Below, one piece after another: positions 42,891 to 52,014 of a stretch of 64,000 nucleotides of DNA. Within the stretch, counting starts at the first letter, position 1; each line of letters opens with the position of its first letter. This stretch comes from Candidatus Rhodobacter oscarellae. Its GTDB lineage: Bacteria; Pseudomonadota; Alphaproteobacteria; Rhodobacterales; Rhodobacteraceae. Both the position numbers and the translations under genes were made by a program. The stretch covers positions 3,544,862 to 3,608,861 of the forward strand of contig NZ_LFTY01000002.1 in assembly GCF_001078595.1 (NCBI RefSeq), in the 5' to 3' direction. The notes under the pieces were generated by a model, which was not told where the DNA came from, did not search any database, and saw nothing but the letters and a program-made list of their open reading frames with translations.

Positions 42891-43486
42891 CGACCCTAGA
42901 CCGCTTCTACCCAATCTTTGACAGCGCGGACTGGCTGCGGCGCATGCTGCCGCTGGGCGTGAAACTGGTGCAGTTGCGCGTGAAGGATCGCGGCGAGACG
43001 GAGCTGCGCTCCGAGATCGCCGCCGCCCGCGACCTCTGCCGGGACCACGGCGCCGTGCTGGTGGTGAACGACCATTGGCAATTGGCCATAGAGCTGGGCT
43101 GTGATTGGGTGCATCTCGGTCAGGAGGATTTGGGCGACGCGGATCTGAAGGCGCTCAAGCGCTCCGGGATCAAGCTGGGCCTCTCAACCCATGACGAGGA
43201 TGAACTGGAGCGCGCGCTGGGCTGTGAGCCTGACTATGTGGCGCTGGGGCCGGTCTATCCGACGATCCTGAAGAAGATGAAATGGCACCAGCAGGGCCTG
43301 CCACGGCTCACCGAGTGGAAGGTGCGCGTAGGCGCGGTCCCGTTGGTGGGCATCGGCGGGATGTCGGTCGAGCGCGCACCGGGGGTGTTCGAGGCTGGGG
43401 CCGACATCGTCTCGGCAGTCACGGATATCACGCTGAACGACGACCCCGAGGCGCGGGTGCGCGCGTGGCTGGAGGTGACAAGGTGA
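42887..43486 (+). CDS. thiE: Thiamine-phosphate synthase ThiE
   Basis: A 199-residue TIM-barrel enzyme joining HMP-PP and thiazole phosphate to thiamine phosphate. Conserved: [30 protein letters not shown] (His-Leu-Gly-Gln-Glu-Asp), [16 protein letters not shown] and GIGGM. ATG 42887 overlaps thiG; its stop overlaps thiF GTG. Confidence 0.93.
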   Translation: MTTLDRFYPIFDSADWLRRMLPLGVKLVQLRVKDRGETELRSEIAAARDLCRDHGAVLVVNDHWQLAIELGCDWVHLGQEDLGDADLKALKRSGIKLGLSTHDEDELERALGCEPDYVALGPVYPTILKKMKWHQQGLPRLTEWKVRVGAVPLVGIGGMSVERAPGVFEAGADIVSAVTDITLNDDPEARVRAWLEVTR

Positions 43487-44451
43487 GCCGCTACGCTAGG
43501 CAAGAGATCCTGCCCGAGGTCGGCGCCGCAGGCCAATCGCGCCTCGCAGCGGCGCGGATCCTTGTGGTGGGCGCGGGCGGGCTGGCCGCGCCGGCGCTGC
43601 CGCTCCTGGCGGGCGCCGGAGTGGGGCAAATCACCATTGTGGACCCGGACGTGGTGAGCCTGACGAACCTGCACCGGCAGACGCTCTTCTCCGAGCAGGA
43701 CGTCGGCCTTTTGAAGGCCGAGATCGCCTGCCGTCGCTGCCAAGCCCTGAATTCCGAGATTGCGGTGCTGGCGGTGCCTGAGGCGCTGACGCCCGCGAAT
43801 GCGGGCGCGCTGGTGGGCGCGGCGGACTTGGTGCTCGATTGCGCCGACAGCTATGCGGCGAGCTACATCCTGTCCGATAGCTGCCTTGCTGCGGGAAAGC
43901 CGCTGATCAGCGCCTCGGCGCTGGGGCTGAGCGGCTATGTGGGCGGGTTCTGCGGCGGAGCGCCCTCTCTGCGGGCGGTCTTCCCGGACGCCCCGGAGAG
44001 CGGCGCAAGCTGCGCCACGGCAGGGGTGCTTGGCCCGGTGGTGGGCATGCTCGGCGCGATGCAGGCGCAGATGGCGCTGGGGTTGCTCATTGCGCCCTGC
44101 GGGCACTCCTCGCCGCTTGGACAGGTCGTCAATCTTGACGCGATGAGCCTGCGCACCAGCATATTCCGCTTCGATGATGCGCCCGAACCTGAGCTGCGGT
44201 TCTCCTTTGCCGCCCGAGCCGATCTCAACGATGGGGACACCATCGTCGATCTGCGCGGGCACCAGGAGGCCCCGGAACCGATACACCCCGCAGCGCGGCG
44301 CGTCGCGCCGCAGGACATCTCTAGGATTGCGCCCCGCCAGGGTCGCCTTGCCCTGGCCTGCGCCACCGGTCTGCGCGCCTGGCGCGCTGCCGAAACCCTT
44401 CACCCCGATTGGCCTGGCGAGATTGTTCTCGTCGCAGCCTCCGCTTCGTAA
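43483..44451 (+). CDS. thiF: ThiS adenylyltransferase ThiF with C-terminal rhodanese-like domain
   Basis: A 322-residue E1-like enzyme. The ATP site is VVGAGGLAAPALPLLAGAG (residues 25-43), with DPDVVSLTNLHRQ and the GVLGPVVG core. Beyond about residue 250 a rhodanese-like domain follows, with loop CATGLRAW around the putative persulfide Cys. It activates ThiS with ATP and could pass sulfur itself. The GTG at 43483 overlaps the thiE stop. The zinc CxxC pair of MoeB-type enzymes is not seen, so a ThiF role is preferred. Confidence 0.85.
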   Translation: MSRYARQEILPEVGAAGQSRLAAARILVVGAGGLAAPALPLLAGAGVGQITIVDPDVVSLTNLHRQTLFSEQDVGLLKAEIACRRCQALNSEIAVLAVPEALTPANAGALVGAADLVLDCADSYAASYILSDSCLAAGKPLISASALGLSGYVGGFCGGAPSLRAVFPDAPESGASCATAGVLGPVVGMLGAMQAQMALGLLIAPCGHSSPLGQVVNLDAMSLRTSIFRFDDAPEPELRFSFAARADLNDGDTIVDLRGHQEAPEPIHPAARRVAPQDISRIAPRQGRLALACATGLRAWRAAETLHPDWPGEIVLVAASAS

Positions 44452-44464
44452 ACAGAGGATCAAA

Positions 44465-45412
44465 ATGAAACACTTTCTCACTACACTGGCCCTGTTGGCC
44501 GCCGCGCCCGCGACGGCGCAGGACAAGATGACGCTCCTGCTGGACTGGTTCATCAACCCCGATCACGGCCCAATCATCATCGCTGAGGAGAACGGCTATT
44601 TTGCCGAGGAACGCCTGGAGGTCGAGGTGATCGCCCCCGCCGACCCCTCCGCCCCGCCGCGCCTTGTGGCCGCGGGCCAGGGCGACCTGGCCGTCTCCTA
44701 CCAGCCGCAGCTGCACCTGCAGATCCATGAGGGACTGCCGCTCAAACGCGTGGGCACGCTGGTGGCGACCCCGCTGAACTGCCTGCTCACCCTGGCGGAC
44801 GGCCCGGTGCAGTCCCTTGCCGACCTTAAGGGCAAGAAGATCGGCTTCTCGGTCGCCGGTGTCGAGGAGGCGGTGCTGACGGCGATGCTCAAGCCCCACG
44901 GGATCACGCTGGACGATATCGAGCTGGTCAACGTGAACTTCTCGCTCTCCCCCGCCGTCATGTCCGGCCAGGTGGACGCCGTGATCGGCGCCTTCCGGAA
45001 CTTCGAGCTGAACCAGATGGAGATCGAGGGCGTCGAGGGGCACTGCTATTACATCGAAGAGGAGGGCGTGCCGCCCTATGACGAGCTGATCTATGTGGCC
45101 AACCCCGACCGGATGGACGCCGACATGATCGCCCGCTTCCTGGCCGCCACGGAGAAGGCCACGCAGTTCATCGTCAACAACCCCGAGAAAAGCTGGGAGA
45201 TCTTCGCCGCGACCTCGGTCGAGCTGCAGGACGAGCTAAACGCGCGCGCCTGGGTCGACACCCTGCCGCGCTTTGCGCTGCGCCCCGCTGGGTTCGATCA
45301 TGGTCGCTACGCGCGGTTCGAGAGCTTCTTGGTGGAAAGTGGCCTGATCGAGAGCGAGAACCCGGTCAGCGCGATCAGCATCGACGTCACAGCCGAGACC
45401 GCGGGGCAATGA
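44465..45412 (+). CDS. thiY: Thiamine-precursor ABC transporter substrate-binding protein ThiY
   Basis: A 315-residue periplasmic protein of the NMT1/THI5-like family with signal peptide MKHFLTTLALLAAAPATAQ. Motifs: LLLDWFINPDHGPIIIAEENGYF (N-terminal ligand region), SYQPQLHLQI, and GVEEAVL. The family binds N-formyl-4-amino-5-aminomethyl-2-methylpyrimidine, a breakdown product of thiamine. It lies in the TPP-regulated operon with tenA and transporter genes thiZ and thiX, which supports pyrimidine salvage. Confidence 0.85.
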   Translation: MKHFLTTLALLAAAPATAQDKMTLLLDWFINPDHGPIIIAEENGYFAEERLEVEVIAPADPSAPPRLVAAGQGDLAVSYQPQLHLQIHEGLPLKRVGTLVATPLNCLLTLADGPVQSLADLKGKKIGFSVAGVEEAVLTAMLKPHGITLDDIELVNVNFSLSPAVMSGQVDAVIGAFRNFELNQMEIEGVEGHCYYIEEEGVPPYDELIYVANPDRMDADMIARFLAATEKATQFIVNNPEKSWEIFAATSVELQDELNARAWVDTLPRFALRPAGFDHGRYARFESFLVESGLIESENPVSAISIDVTAETAGQ

Positions 45413-46080
45413 GCTATGGGCGTGCCTTCCCGCTGATGCGGGGCGCCGCACGCGACGCGTGGCGGGATTACACCCGCCATGCCTTCGTGGAGGGGCTGCG
45501 GGATGGGAGCCTCCCGCGGGAGGCGTTCCTGCACTACTTGCGGCAAGACTATGTGTTCCTGATCCACTTCTCCCGCGCCTGGGCCCTGGCGGTGGTCAAG
45601 GCCGAGACCCACGCAGAGATGCTCACCGCCGTGGGCACGGTGAACGCACTGGTGGCGGAAGAGATGCAGCTCCATATCGGGATCTGCGCGGCGGCGGGGA
45701 TCCCGCAAGAGGAGCTCTTCGCGACCCCGGAGCGGGCCGAGAACCTGGCCTATACGCGGTTTGTGCTGGAGGCGGGCTATAGCGGCGATCTGCTGGATCT
45801 GCTGGCTGCGCTGGCGCCCTGCGTGATGGGCTATGGCGAGATCGGCGCGCGCTTGGCGGCGGAGAAGACATCCGACACTTACGGCGACTGGATCGGCACC
45901 TATGCGGGCGCGGATTATCAAGGCGCCTGCGTGGCGGTGGGCGAGATGCTCGACAGCGCCTTGGAGCGCCGTCTGGGCGCGGATTTCACCGCCTCGCCGC
46001 GCTGGGATCGCCTGTGCCGGACCTTCCGCACGGCGACCGAGCTAGAGGTGAACTTCTGGCAGATGGGGCTCACACCGTGA
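45409..46080 (+). CDS. tenA: Aminopyrimidine aminohydrolase TenA
   Basis: A 223-residue TenA/thiaminase II. The active-site Cys138 (LAPCVMGYGE), Asp47 (RQDYVF) and Glu211/Glu213 (ATELEVNF) are kept. It hydrolyses aminomethylpyrimidine to HMP, completing salvage of imported thiamine breakdown product. It overlaps thiY by 4 bp, and its stop overlaps the GTG start of thiZ. Confidence 0.9.
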   Translation: MSYGRAFPLMRGAARDAWRDYTRHAFVEGLRDGSLPREAFLHYLRQDYVFLIHFSRAWALAVVKAETHAEMLTAVGTVNALVAEEMQLHIGICAAAGIPQEELFATPERAENLAYTRFVLEAGYSGDLLDLLAALAPCVMGYGEIGARLAAEKTSDTYGDWIGTYAGADYQGACVAVGEMLDSALERRLGADFTASPRWDRLCRTFRTATELEVNFWQMGLTP

Positions 46081-46805
46081 GCCAAGCGCCCGGCATCACG
46101 GTCAAAGGCCGGGCGGAGATCGGCGGCGCGCGGCTCTTCGCGCCGCTGACGCTGGAGCTGGCGCCGGGTGCCTGGACCTGCCTGCTGGGCGGCTCTGGCG
46201 TGGGCAAGTCCACGATCCTGCGGCTGGTGGCGGGGCTAGAGACCGAGGCCGCGTTCACCGGCGACATAAGCGCCAGCGATGGCGGGCCGGTGGCGCCGCG
46301 GGTGGGTTACATGGCGCAGGACGACCTGCTGCTGCCCTGGGCCAGCGTAGCCCAGAACATCGCCCTTGGTCCTAGGCTGCGCGGCGATCCTACGGAGCGT
46401 GATCGCCTCGCGGGGCTGATGGCGCGCGTTGGCCTCAATGAGCACGCCCAGAAACGCCCGTATGCGCTGTCCGGCGGACAGCGGCAGCGCGTGGCGCTGG
46501 CCAGGACGCTGATGGAGGACAAGCCGGTGATCCTGCTGGACGAGCCGTTCTCGGCGCTGGACGCCCGCACGCGGGCCGAGATGCAGGACCTAGCGGTGGA
46601 GCTGCTCGCAGGGCGCACGGTGCTGGTGGTGACACATGATCCCGGCGAGGCGGCGCGGTTGGGGCATTCGGTGCAGGTGATGACGCCGGAGGGGCTGACT
46701 GAGGTGACGCCGCCTAAGGCTGCGATCCCCCGCGGGGTGGACGCGCAAGAGACGCTGGCGTGCCAGGCGGACCTGATGCGCCATTTGATGGCGCTCGCAG
46801 CGTGA
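46077..46805 (+). CDS. thiZ: Thiamine-precursor ABC transporter ATP-binding protein ThiZ
   Basis: A 242-residue ABC ATPase with Walker A GGSGVGKST (38-46), signature LSGGQRQR, Walker B ILLDEP and His in VTHDP, all intact. GTG start at 46077 overlaps tenA. It powers the importer with ThiX and ThiY. Assignment to pyrimidine transport is from context; nitrate/sulfonate/taurine-type homologs look alike. Confidence 0.85.
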   Translation: MSQAPGITVKGRAEIGGARLFAPLTLELAPGAWTCLLGGSGVGKSTILRLVAGLETEAAFTGDISASDGGPVAPRVGYMAQDDLLLPWASVAQNIALGPRLRGDPTERDRLAGLMARVGLNEHAQKRPYALSGGQRQRVALARTLMEDKPVILLDEPFSALDARTRAEMQDLAVELLAGRTVLVVTHDPGEAARLGHSVQVMTPEGLTEVTPPKAAIPRGVDAQETLACQADLMRHLMALAA

Positions 46806-47551
46806 CCCGCGCCCTGATCAAAGCCTGGCCCGCCCTGGCCGCCACGGCGTTCGCGCTGGCGATCTGGCAGGCCATCGTCACGCTCAGCGGCGTGCCGCGC
46901 TTTATCCTTCCTGCGCCCGCCCTGGTGGCCGAGACCTGGTGGACTAACCGCTGGGTGATCGCCGAGCACGCCTGGATCACCGCCGTTGAGGTCTTCCTCG
47001 GCCTGGGTATCGGCGCGCTGGTGGGCGTCGCCACGGCGATCCAGCTGGCCACCAGCCGCTATGCGCGGCTGCTGGTGCAGCCGGTCCTGGTCTTCACCCA
47101 GGCGCTGCCGGTCTTCGCCCTGGCGCCGATCCTGACGCTCTGGCTGGGGTTCGGGCTGTCCTCGAAGGTGCTGATGTGCGTGCTGATCGTCTACTTCCCG
47201 GTGGCGGCGTCCTTCCTGGACGGGCTCTTGCGCACCCCGCCGGGCTATCTGGACCTGGCGCGCACGATGCAGGCGCGGCCCGGCCAGGTGCTGTGGCGCA
47301 TCCGCGTGCCCGCCGCACTTCCATCGCTGGCCTCGGGGCTGCGGTTGGCGGCGGTCTACGCGCCCATCGGTGCAGTGATCGGCGAGTGGGTGGGGGCCTC
47401 GCGCGGGCTTGGCTACCTGATGCTGCTTGCGAATGGGCGGTCAAAGACCGACCTGATGTTCGCGGCGCTGCTGACGCTGGGCGTCTTCTCGGTGCTCTTG
47501 CATCTGGGCGTGCGGGCGCTGACCCGGCGGATGGTCCGCGAGGAAGTCTAA
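46802..47551 (+). CDS. thiX: Thiamine-precursor ABC transporter permease ThiX
   Basis: A 249-residue permease of the nitrate/sulfonate/HMP class with six membrane spans and the EAA loop DLARTMQARPGQVLWRIRVP (about 157-176). GTG start at 46802 overlaps thiZ. It ends the TPP-riboswitch operon (about 7.4 kb); no strong terminator was seen after it. Confidence 0.85.
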   Translation: MTRALIKAWPALAATAFALAIWQAIVTLSGVPRFILPAPALVAETWWTNRWVIAEHAWITAVEVFLGLGIGALVGVATAIQLATSRYARLLVQPVLVFTQALPVFALAPILTLWLGFGLSSKVLMCVLIVYFPVAASFLDGLLRTPPGYLDLARTMQARPGQVLWRIRVPAALPSLASGLRLAAVYAPIGAVIGEWVGASRGLGYLMLLANGRSKTDLMFAALLTLGVFSVLLHLGVRALTRRMVREEV

Positions 47552-47624
47552 AGAATAGCCGAATCGCAAAAAGGCGCTAAGGTTACCCCTGATCTGCCAG
47601 ACAAGCCGCCCATTGAGGACCGCC

Positions 47625-48554
47625 ATGACACCGAGACTGCCTTTGACCGCCCTCGCGCTCGCCCTTGTTCCCTTCACCGCGGGCGCCGACGACGCAGAGA
47701 CCTATTTTGGGACCGTGCGGGCTAGCGAGATTGACGGGCTATCCTTTGAGGCCCGTGGGTGCATCGTGGAGATCTCGGATGCGGCTAAGACCGCGCGCCG
47801 CGCGGCGGGGGGGCAGGTGTTGGTGCGGCTGGACGCGCAGCGCGCCGAGCTGGCGGTTGTGACCGCCGAGGCGCGCCTGGCAGAGCTCGCCGCCCAGGTC
47901 GAGGAGCGCGAGCTTTCGCTCGCCGCGGCCCGCGCCGACGACCTGCGCCGCCAGGAAGAGCGCGACTTCGTCGAGGAGGAATTCCAACGCAACAGCGTCA
48001 TGCTGGGCCGCGGGCTGATCAACGAGACCACGATGGACGGGATCGAGCGGCGGTTCATGGATGCGCGGTTCACGGCGGAGCGCGCCAAAGAGGCGATCTC
48101 GACCGCCGAGGCGGCGCTGAAACGCGCGCAGATCGCGCTAGAGATCGGCACGCTCGACATGCAATCGGCGCAGATCGATCTGTCCAAGTACACTCTTTCC
48201 GCGCCCTATGACGGCGTGCTCGTGGGCTTTGAGGCCAGCGTGGGCGACTGCGTGCAGGACGGCGCCCTCGCCGCGCGCATCTACAAGCCGGACCAGAAAT
48301 CGGTTGACGTGTTCCTGCCGATCCGGCGGCTCGCGGCGCCAGAGGCCTCGGCGCTGTCCATTGGCGGCGCGGTCACCGTGGAACGCGTGACGGGCGAGAC
48401 CTGCGGCGGCGCGATCACCCGCATCGACACCGAGGCCGACACCGAGACGCAGTTCGTCGAGGCCACGGTCGAGATCGACCCGGCCTGCGCGCCCGGGATC
48501 TTCCTGAACGAGGCGGTGGAGGTACAGCCGGTGGAGACGGCCGAGGACGCCTAG
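47625..48554 (+). CDS. Periplasmic adaptor (membrane-fusion) protein, HlyD/RND type
   Basis: A 309-residue periplasmic adaptor: a signal peptide (ALALALVPFTAGA), a coiled-coil hairpin (about 70-160, rich in Ala/Glu/Arg), a barrel-sandwich hybrid half (KYTLSAPYDGVLVGFEASVGDCVQDG) and a beta-barrel. Two Cys pairs (for example in ARGCIVEI and SVGDCVQD) are unusual and may form disulfides. No inner-membrane pump is adjacent, so its partner is not known. The ATG at 47625 has GAGGA upstream. It overlaps the convergent hydroxylase gene by 4 bp. Confidence 0.7.
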   Translation: MTPRLPLTALALALVPFTAGADDAETYFGTVRASEIDGLSFEARGCIVEISDAAKTARRAAGGQVLVRLDAQRAELAVVTAEARLAELAAQVEERELSLAAARADDLRRQEERDFVEEEFQRNSVMLGRGLINETTMDGIERRFMDARFTAERAKEAISTAEAALKRAQIALEIGTLDMQSAQIDLSKYTLSAPYDGVLVGFEASVGDCVQDGALAARIYKPDQKSVDVFLPIRRLAAPEASALSIGGAVTVERVTGETCGGAITRIDTEADTETQFVEATVEIDPACAPGIFLNEAVEVQPVETAEDA

Positions 48555-49267
48555 GCGCTTTTGCTGCGCGGCGTTTGGGTGATGCCAAAGGCCTTGCGCG
48601 CCGTCACCAGCCGCAGATCCTCGGGGTCCATGCCCATCGAAAGGATGCGTTCGCCGTCATAGCGGGTCTTGGCATCCTCACGGTCGTAGGTCGTGCCCAT
48701 CAGCCGGTCGATCCAGCCCATGCCAAAGCTGACATGGAACGTGGTCTCGTGGTCGTTGAAGTGGTGCTTCATATGGCTTTGGGTGACGCGTTGCCCGAAC
48801 CAGCCCTTGGGTACCTTCACATGGGCCAGCGTGTGGCAGAACTCATAGAACGCATAGGCCGAGACCGAGCCCACAAACAGCGCCACCACAGCGAATTGCG
48901 CCGCGAAGGCGAGCCCGGTGAAGGGCCAAAGCACCGCCAAGTGCAAGAGCACCGAAATCAGCCCGAACCGGACCGCGAACCAATGGTCGTCGCCGGTGAA
49001 GAACTCGGGATCGTTGGGGAACTCGTGATGCCCGATATGCGTGCGGTAGAGCGCGTTAAAGGCGCTCTGCTCGGCGGGCGGGTCGCGGTGGTAGAGAAAG
49101 CGGTGCATCACATATTCGACGAAGAATTGCATCACCACGCCATACACAAGCGCCAAGAGCAGCCAGGTGCTGAACCAAAGCACCAGAACGGCGAGCCCCA
49201 CGAGCCAAAGCGGGAAGAGCCGTCGCAGATGCCCCATCCGCATCACGATGCTGAGGGTCTCGCGCAT
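48551..49267 (-). CDS. Fatty acid hydroxylase / sterol desaturase superfamily protein
   Basis: A 238-residue integral membrane di-iron oxygenase. The His clusters EYVMHRFLYH, HIGHHEFPND, EFCHTLAHV and HMKHHFNDHE provide the usual eight-histidine metal set. Four hydrophobic segments are visible. Such enzymes hydroxylate lipids or carotenoids; the substrate is unknown. ATG at 49267. Its 3' end overlaps the convergent adaptor gene. Confidence 0.8.
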   Translation of the reverse strand: MRETLSIVMRMGHLRRLFPLWLVGLAVLVLWFSTWLLLALVYGVVMQFFVEYVMHRFLYHRDPPAEQSAFNALYRTHIGHHEFPNDPEFFTGDDHWFAVRFGLISVLLHLAVLWPFTGLAFAAQFAVVALFVGSVSAYAFYEFCHTLAHVKVPKGWFGQRVTQSHMKHHFNDHETTFHVSFGMGWIDRLMGTTYDREDAKTRYDGERILSMGMDPEDLRLVTARKAFGITQTPRSKSA

Positions 49268-49429
49268 GAGTTCTCTCCTTGGGCGTCACCTCTCAAGGAC
49301 TAACCGCGCGCGGGACCAAAATCCATACGTTCCGCAGCGTTCCGATCGTCGCGCTTGGCGGCGATTTTTGTACCGCTGCGCCCTCGCTGATCGCTGGCCA
49401 CGCCACGCCAGCCGCGCTATCCAGCGCAG

Positions 49430-50530
49430 ATGAGCGTGCTGTTTGACATATTCCTCGTGGTGCCGCCGGGACTTGAGGCGCATCTGGCCGAGGAGGCCCG
49501 CGCGGGCGGTTTCGCGGTGCAATCCGTGGACCCTGGTGGGGTCACGGTGCAGGGAGACTGGACCGAGGTCTGGCGCGCCAATCTGCAGCTGCGCGGTGCG
49601 ACGCGGGTGCTGGTGCGCCTGGCCGAGTTCCGCGCCATGCACCTGGCGCAGCTCGACAAGCGCGCCCGCCGCCTGGCCTGGTCCGACTGGTTGCGGCCCG
49701 GCACGCCGGTCGAGGTCGAGGCCACCTGCCGCAAGTCCAAGATATACCACAACCGCGCCGCATCCGAGCGCGTGCAGAACGCCATAACCGAGGCCATCGG
49801 CTCTGGTGATGGCGACCCCGAGCTCACGGTCAAGCTGCGTATCGAAGACGACATGGTCACGATAAGCTTGGACTCTTCCGGGGACGCGCTGCATCGGCGC
49901 GGGCATAAATTGCGTCTCAATAAGGCCCCCATGCGCGAGAACCTGGCGGCGCTCTTCCTGCGCGCGGCGGGCTTCGACGGGACGATGCCGCTCTATGACC
50001 CGATGTGTGGGTCTGGGACCTTCCCGATAGAGGCGGCCGAGATTGCCGCCGGGCTCTACCCAGGCCGCTCGCGCGCGTTTGCGTTCCAGCAGCTTGCCAG
50101 CTACGCGCCGGAAGCGTTCGAGCGGATGAAGCGCCGCCTCGCCCCGGTGCCGCCGGCGCGCTTTTTTGGCTCTGACCGCGATACCGGCGCCGTTAAGATG
50201 AGCCAAGAGAACGCCGAACGCGCCGGTGTTTCTCACCTGGCGGCGTTCCATCACGCCGCGATTAGCGACGCCAAACCTCCCACGGACCAGCCCGGCCTGG
50301 TGATCGTAAACGCTCCCTATGGCGGGCGGATCGGCAACAAAAAGCCGCTCTTTGGGCTCTACGGGGCCTTCGGGCAGGTCATGAAGGAAAGGTTTCAGGG
50401 CTGGCGTGTGGCTCTGATTACCTCGGATGGCGGACTGGCCAAGGCCAGCGGCCTGCCGTTTGCGCCACCCGGTCCCGTTGTGGATCATGGCGGAATTGGC
50501 ATCAGGCTTTGGCAGACAAAGGCGCTTTGA
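49430..50530 (+). CDS. THUMP-domain class I SAM-dependent RNA methyltransferase (RlmL-like)
   Basis: A 366-residue RNA N2-guanine methyltransferase. An N-terminal THUMP-like RNA-binding region (1-155) precedes the Rossmann domain with SAM motif YDPMCGSGTFPIEAA (about 188-202) and catalytic NAPYGGRIG in place of NPPYG. This matches the single-domain RlmL class found in many alphaproteobacteria, probably modifying 23S rRNA (G2445). ATG at 49430. Confidence 0.8.
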   Translation: MSVLFDIFLVVPPGLEAHLAEEARAGGFAVQSVDPGGVTVQGDWTEVWRANLQLRGATRVLVRLAEFRAMHLAQLDKRARRLAWSDWLRPGTPVEVEATCRKSKIYHNRAASERVQNAITEAIGSGDGDPELTVKLRIEDDMVTISLDSSGDALHRRGHKLRLNKAPMRENLAALFLRAAGFDGTMPLYDPMCGSGTFPIEAAEIAAGLYPGRSRAFAFQQLASYAPEAFERMKRRLAPVPPARFFGSDRDTGAVKMSQENAERAGVSHLAAFHHAAISDAKPPTDQPGLVIVNAPYGGRIGNKKPLFGLYGAFGQVMKERFQGWRVALITSDGGLAKASGLPFAPPGPVVDHGGIGIRLWQTKAL

Positions 50531-50591
50531 GACGTCGGGACGACTGTGGTTGCAATCAAAATTTGTTGCTGCGTTCGGCCAGGAGCGGGCA

Positions 50592-50752
50592 TTGGCGCGC
50601 CGCAATTTTCTTGCAAGAAAATTGCGAAACTCTTCCAAGAGTTTCTTCAGCGCGCCTCGGAATGATTCTTCTATCCCAACCTCTTACCGGCCTGCGGGCC
50701 CACTTTCCTTGGAAGGAAAGTGCAAATCTCTTGCAAGAGATTTGGCGCACCC
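50592..50752 (+). repeat. Four-palindrome repeat, copy B
   Basis: Same layout and orientation as copies A and C: TTGGCGCG at 50592, then palindromes at 50603-50624, 50626-50645 (centre TTCCAA), 50702-50721 (centre TTGGAA) and 50724-50743, ending with TTGGCGC. The second and third centres differ from TTGCAA, which breaks strict self-complementarity. It lies between the RNA methyltransferase and dioxygenase genes, both on the plus strand. Nothing else is recognised in 50531-50898. Confidence 0.85.
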
Positions 50753-50898
50753 TAAGGCCTGCTCCAGGCCAAAACCAATCCCGCCGCCGCAGTAATGACG
50801 GGATCACTCTGGCTTTCTGAAGCTTGAATGAGATCCCAAGGTGTATTGCAAAATGAGGGGTCCTGATGTTCCATCCACCCGGTTAGGTGGAGGCACGC

Positions 50899-51726
50899 AT
50901 GGAGATCAAACAACTCACCGGTGGGCTTGGCGCAGAGATCATCGGTGCCGACATCCGCAACGCGGCTCAGTTTGCGGCGATCCACGAGGCCTTCGCCGAG
51001 CATTCGGTCATCGTCATCCGGGCGCAAAGCATCACCCCCGACGAACATCTGGCCTTTGCCGAGCGCTTCGGCGCGATCAACGTCAACCGTTTCTTTAAGC
51101 CAGTTGAAAGCCACCCGCGCATCGCCATGGTCTTTAAGGACCGCGATCAGACGAAGGTGATCGGCGAGCAATGGCACACGGACCATTCCTACGACGACAT
51201 CCCGGCGATGTGTTCGATCCTGCATGCCATAGAGGTGCCGCAAACCGGCGGCGACACTGTTTTTGCCTCAATGGGCATGGCCTACGAGCATCTTTCTCCT
51301 GTGATGCAGGAATTCGTCGGCGGCCTGCGGGCCTGGCATTCCAGCCGGCACGCCTTTGGGGTGGCGGTCGCGGAGGCAGAGACCGCAAAGGACGGGCGCA
51401 TTGGAAACGCTGCCGCCGCCACCCAGGACGCTTTGCACCCGGTGGTGATCCGGCACCCGCTCTCAGGGCGGGCGGGTCTTTATGTGAACCCGGATTTCAC
51501 CACGCGGATCGAGGGGCTTTCTGAAGAGGAATCGGACGCGATCCTGCAAATGCTCTTCCGCCATTGCGAGCGGCCTGAGTTCCATTGCCGCATCCGGTGG
51601 CAGGCGGGGGACGTGACCATGTGGGACAACCGTGCCACCTGGCATAAGGCGATCAACGATTACCCGGGCCAGCGCAGGCTCATGCATCGCGTGACGGTGG
51701 AGGGCTGCGCATTGGACGCGGCCTAG
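50899..51726 (+). CDS. TauD/TfdA-family 2-oxoglutarate-dependent dioxygenase
   Basis: A 275-residue Fe(II)/2-oxoglutarate dioxygenase. The iron-binding HxD is in QWHTDHSY and the distal His in TWHKAIND, with the 2OG-binding Arg at the end of QRRLMHRVTV. It may release sulfite from alkylsulfonates or degrade aryloxy-alkanoates; the substrate is unknown. The ATG at 50899 has GGTGGAGG upstream. Confidence 0.85.
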   Translation: MEIKQLTGGLGAEIIGADIRNAAQFAAIHEAFAEHSVIVIRAQSITPDEHLAFAERFGAINVNRFFKPVESHPRIAMVFKDRDQTKVIGEQWHTDHSYDDIPAMCSILHAIEVPQTGGDTVFASMGMAYEHLSPVMQEFVGGLRAWHSSRHAFGVAVAEAETAKDGRIGNAAAATQDALHPVVIRHPLSGRAGLYVNPDFTTRIEGLSEEESDAILQMLFRHCERPEFHCRIRWQAGDVTMWDNRATWHKAINDYPGQRRLMHRVTVEGCALDAA

Positions 51727-51758
51727 GCGCGCGCTCTAAGTGGCCGCCCGGCAGATTG

Positions 51759-51950
51759 CTATTTCTTCTGCATCGCGCGGGCGCTGGCCGCGGCGGCTCG
51801 GATCTCTTCGGCGATCTCTTCGGCCTCTTCTGGATCGAAATCCATCGGGATCTGCGCGCCGCCGCCCTCGACGTATAGCCGCACCATGCCCTCATTCGTG
51901 GGGCCGATCTGCAGATTGGCCTCGATGTCGGATTCAGAGTTGATGCCCAT
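51759..51950 (-). CDS. Small conserved protein, DUF6324-like
   Basis: A 63-residue acidic protein, MGINSESDIEANLQIGPTNE at the start, with a short beta-rich half and an acidic Glu/Ala helix (DFDPEEAEEIAEEIRAAAAS). It resembles the DUF6324 family of small alphaproteobacterial proteins by my recollection; function unknown. ATG at 51950. It faces the TauD gene convergently, 33 bp apart, and lies 65 bp downstream of the FAD monooxygenase stop codon. Confidence 0.6.
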   Translation of the reverse strand: MGINSESDIEANLQIGPTNEGMVRLYVEGGGAQIPMDFDPEEAEEIAEEIRAAAASARAMQKK

Positions 51951-52014
51951 GGGTTGAGCCTTTGCCGATTGCGCGGCTTGCGGGGTAGCGGAGCCGCACG
52001 CGCATGGCAAGCTC

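Noticed and set aside
50592-50752. Possible CRISPR array or attachment sites in the repeat copies
   Set aside because: Palindromes differ from each other within a copy, spacers are not uniform and no cas gene is present.
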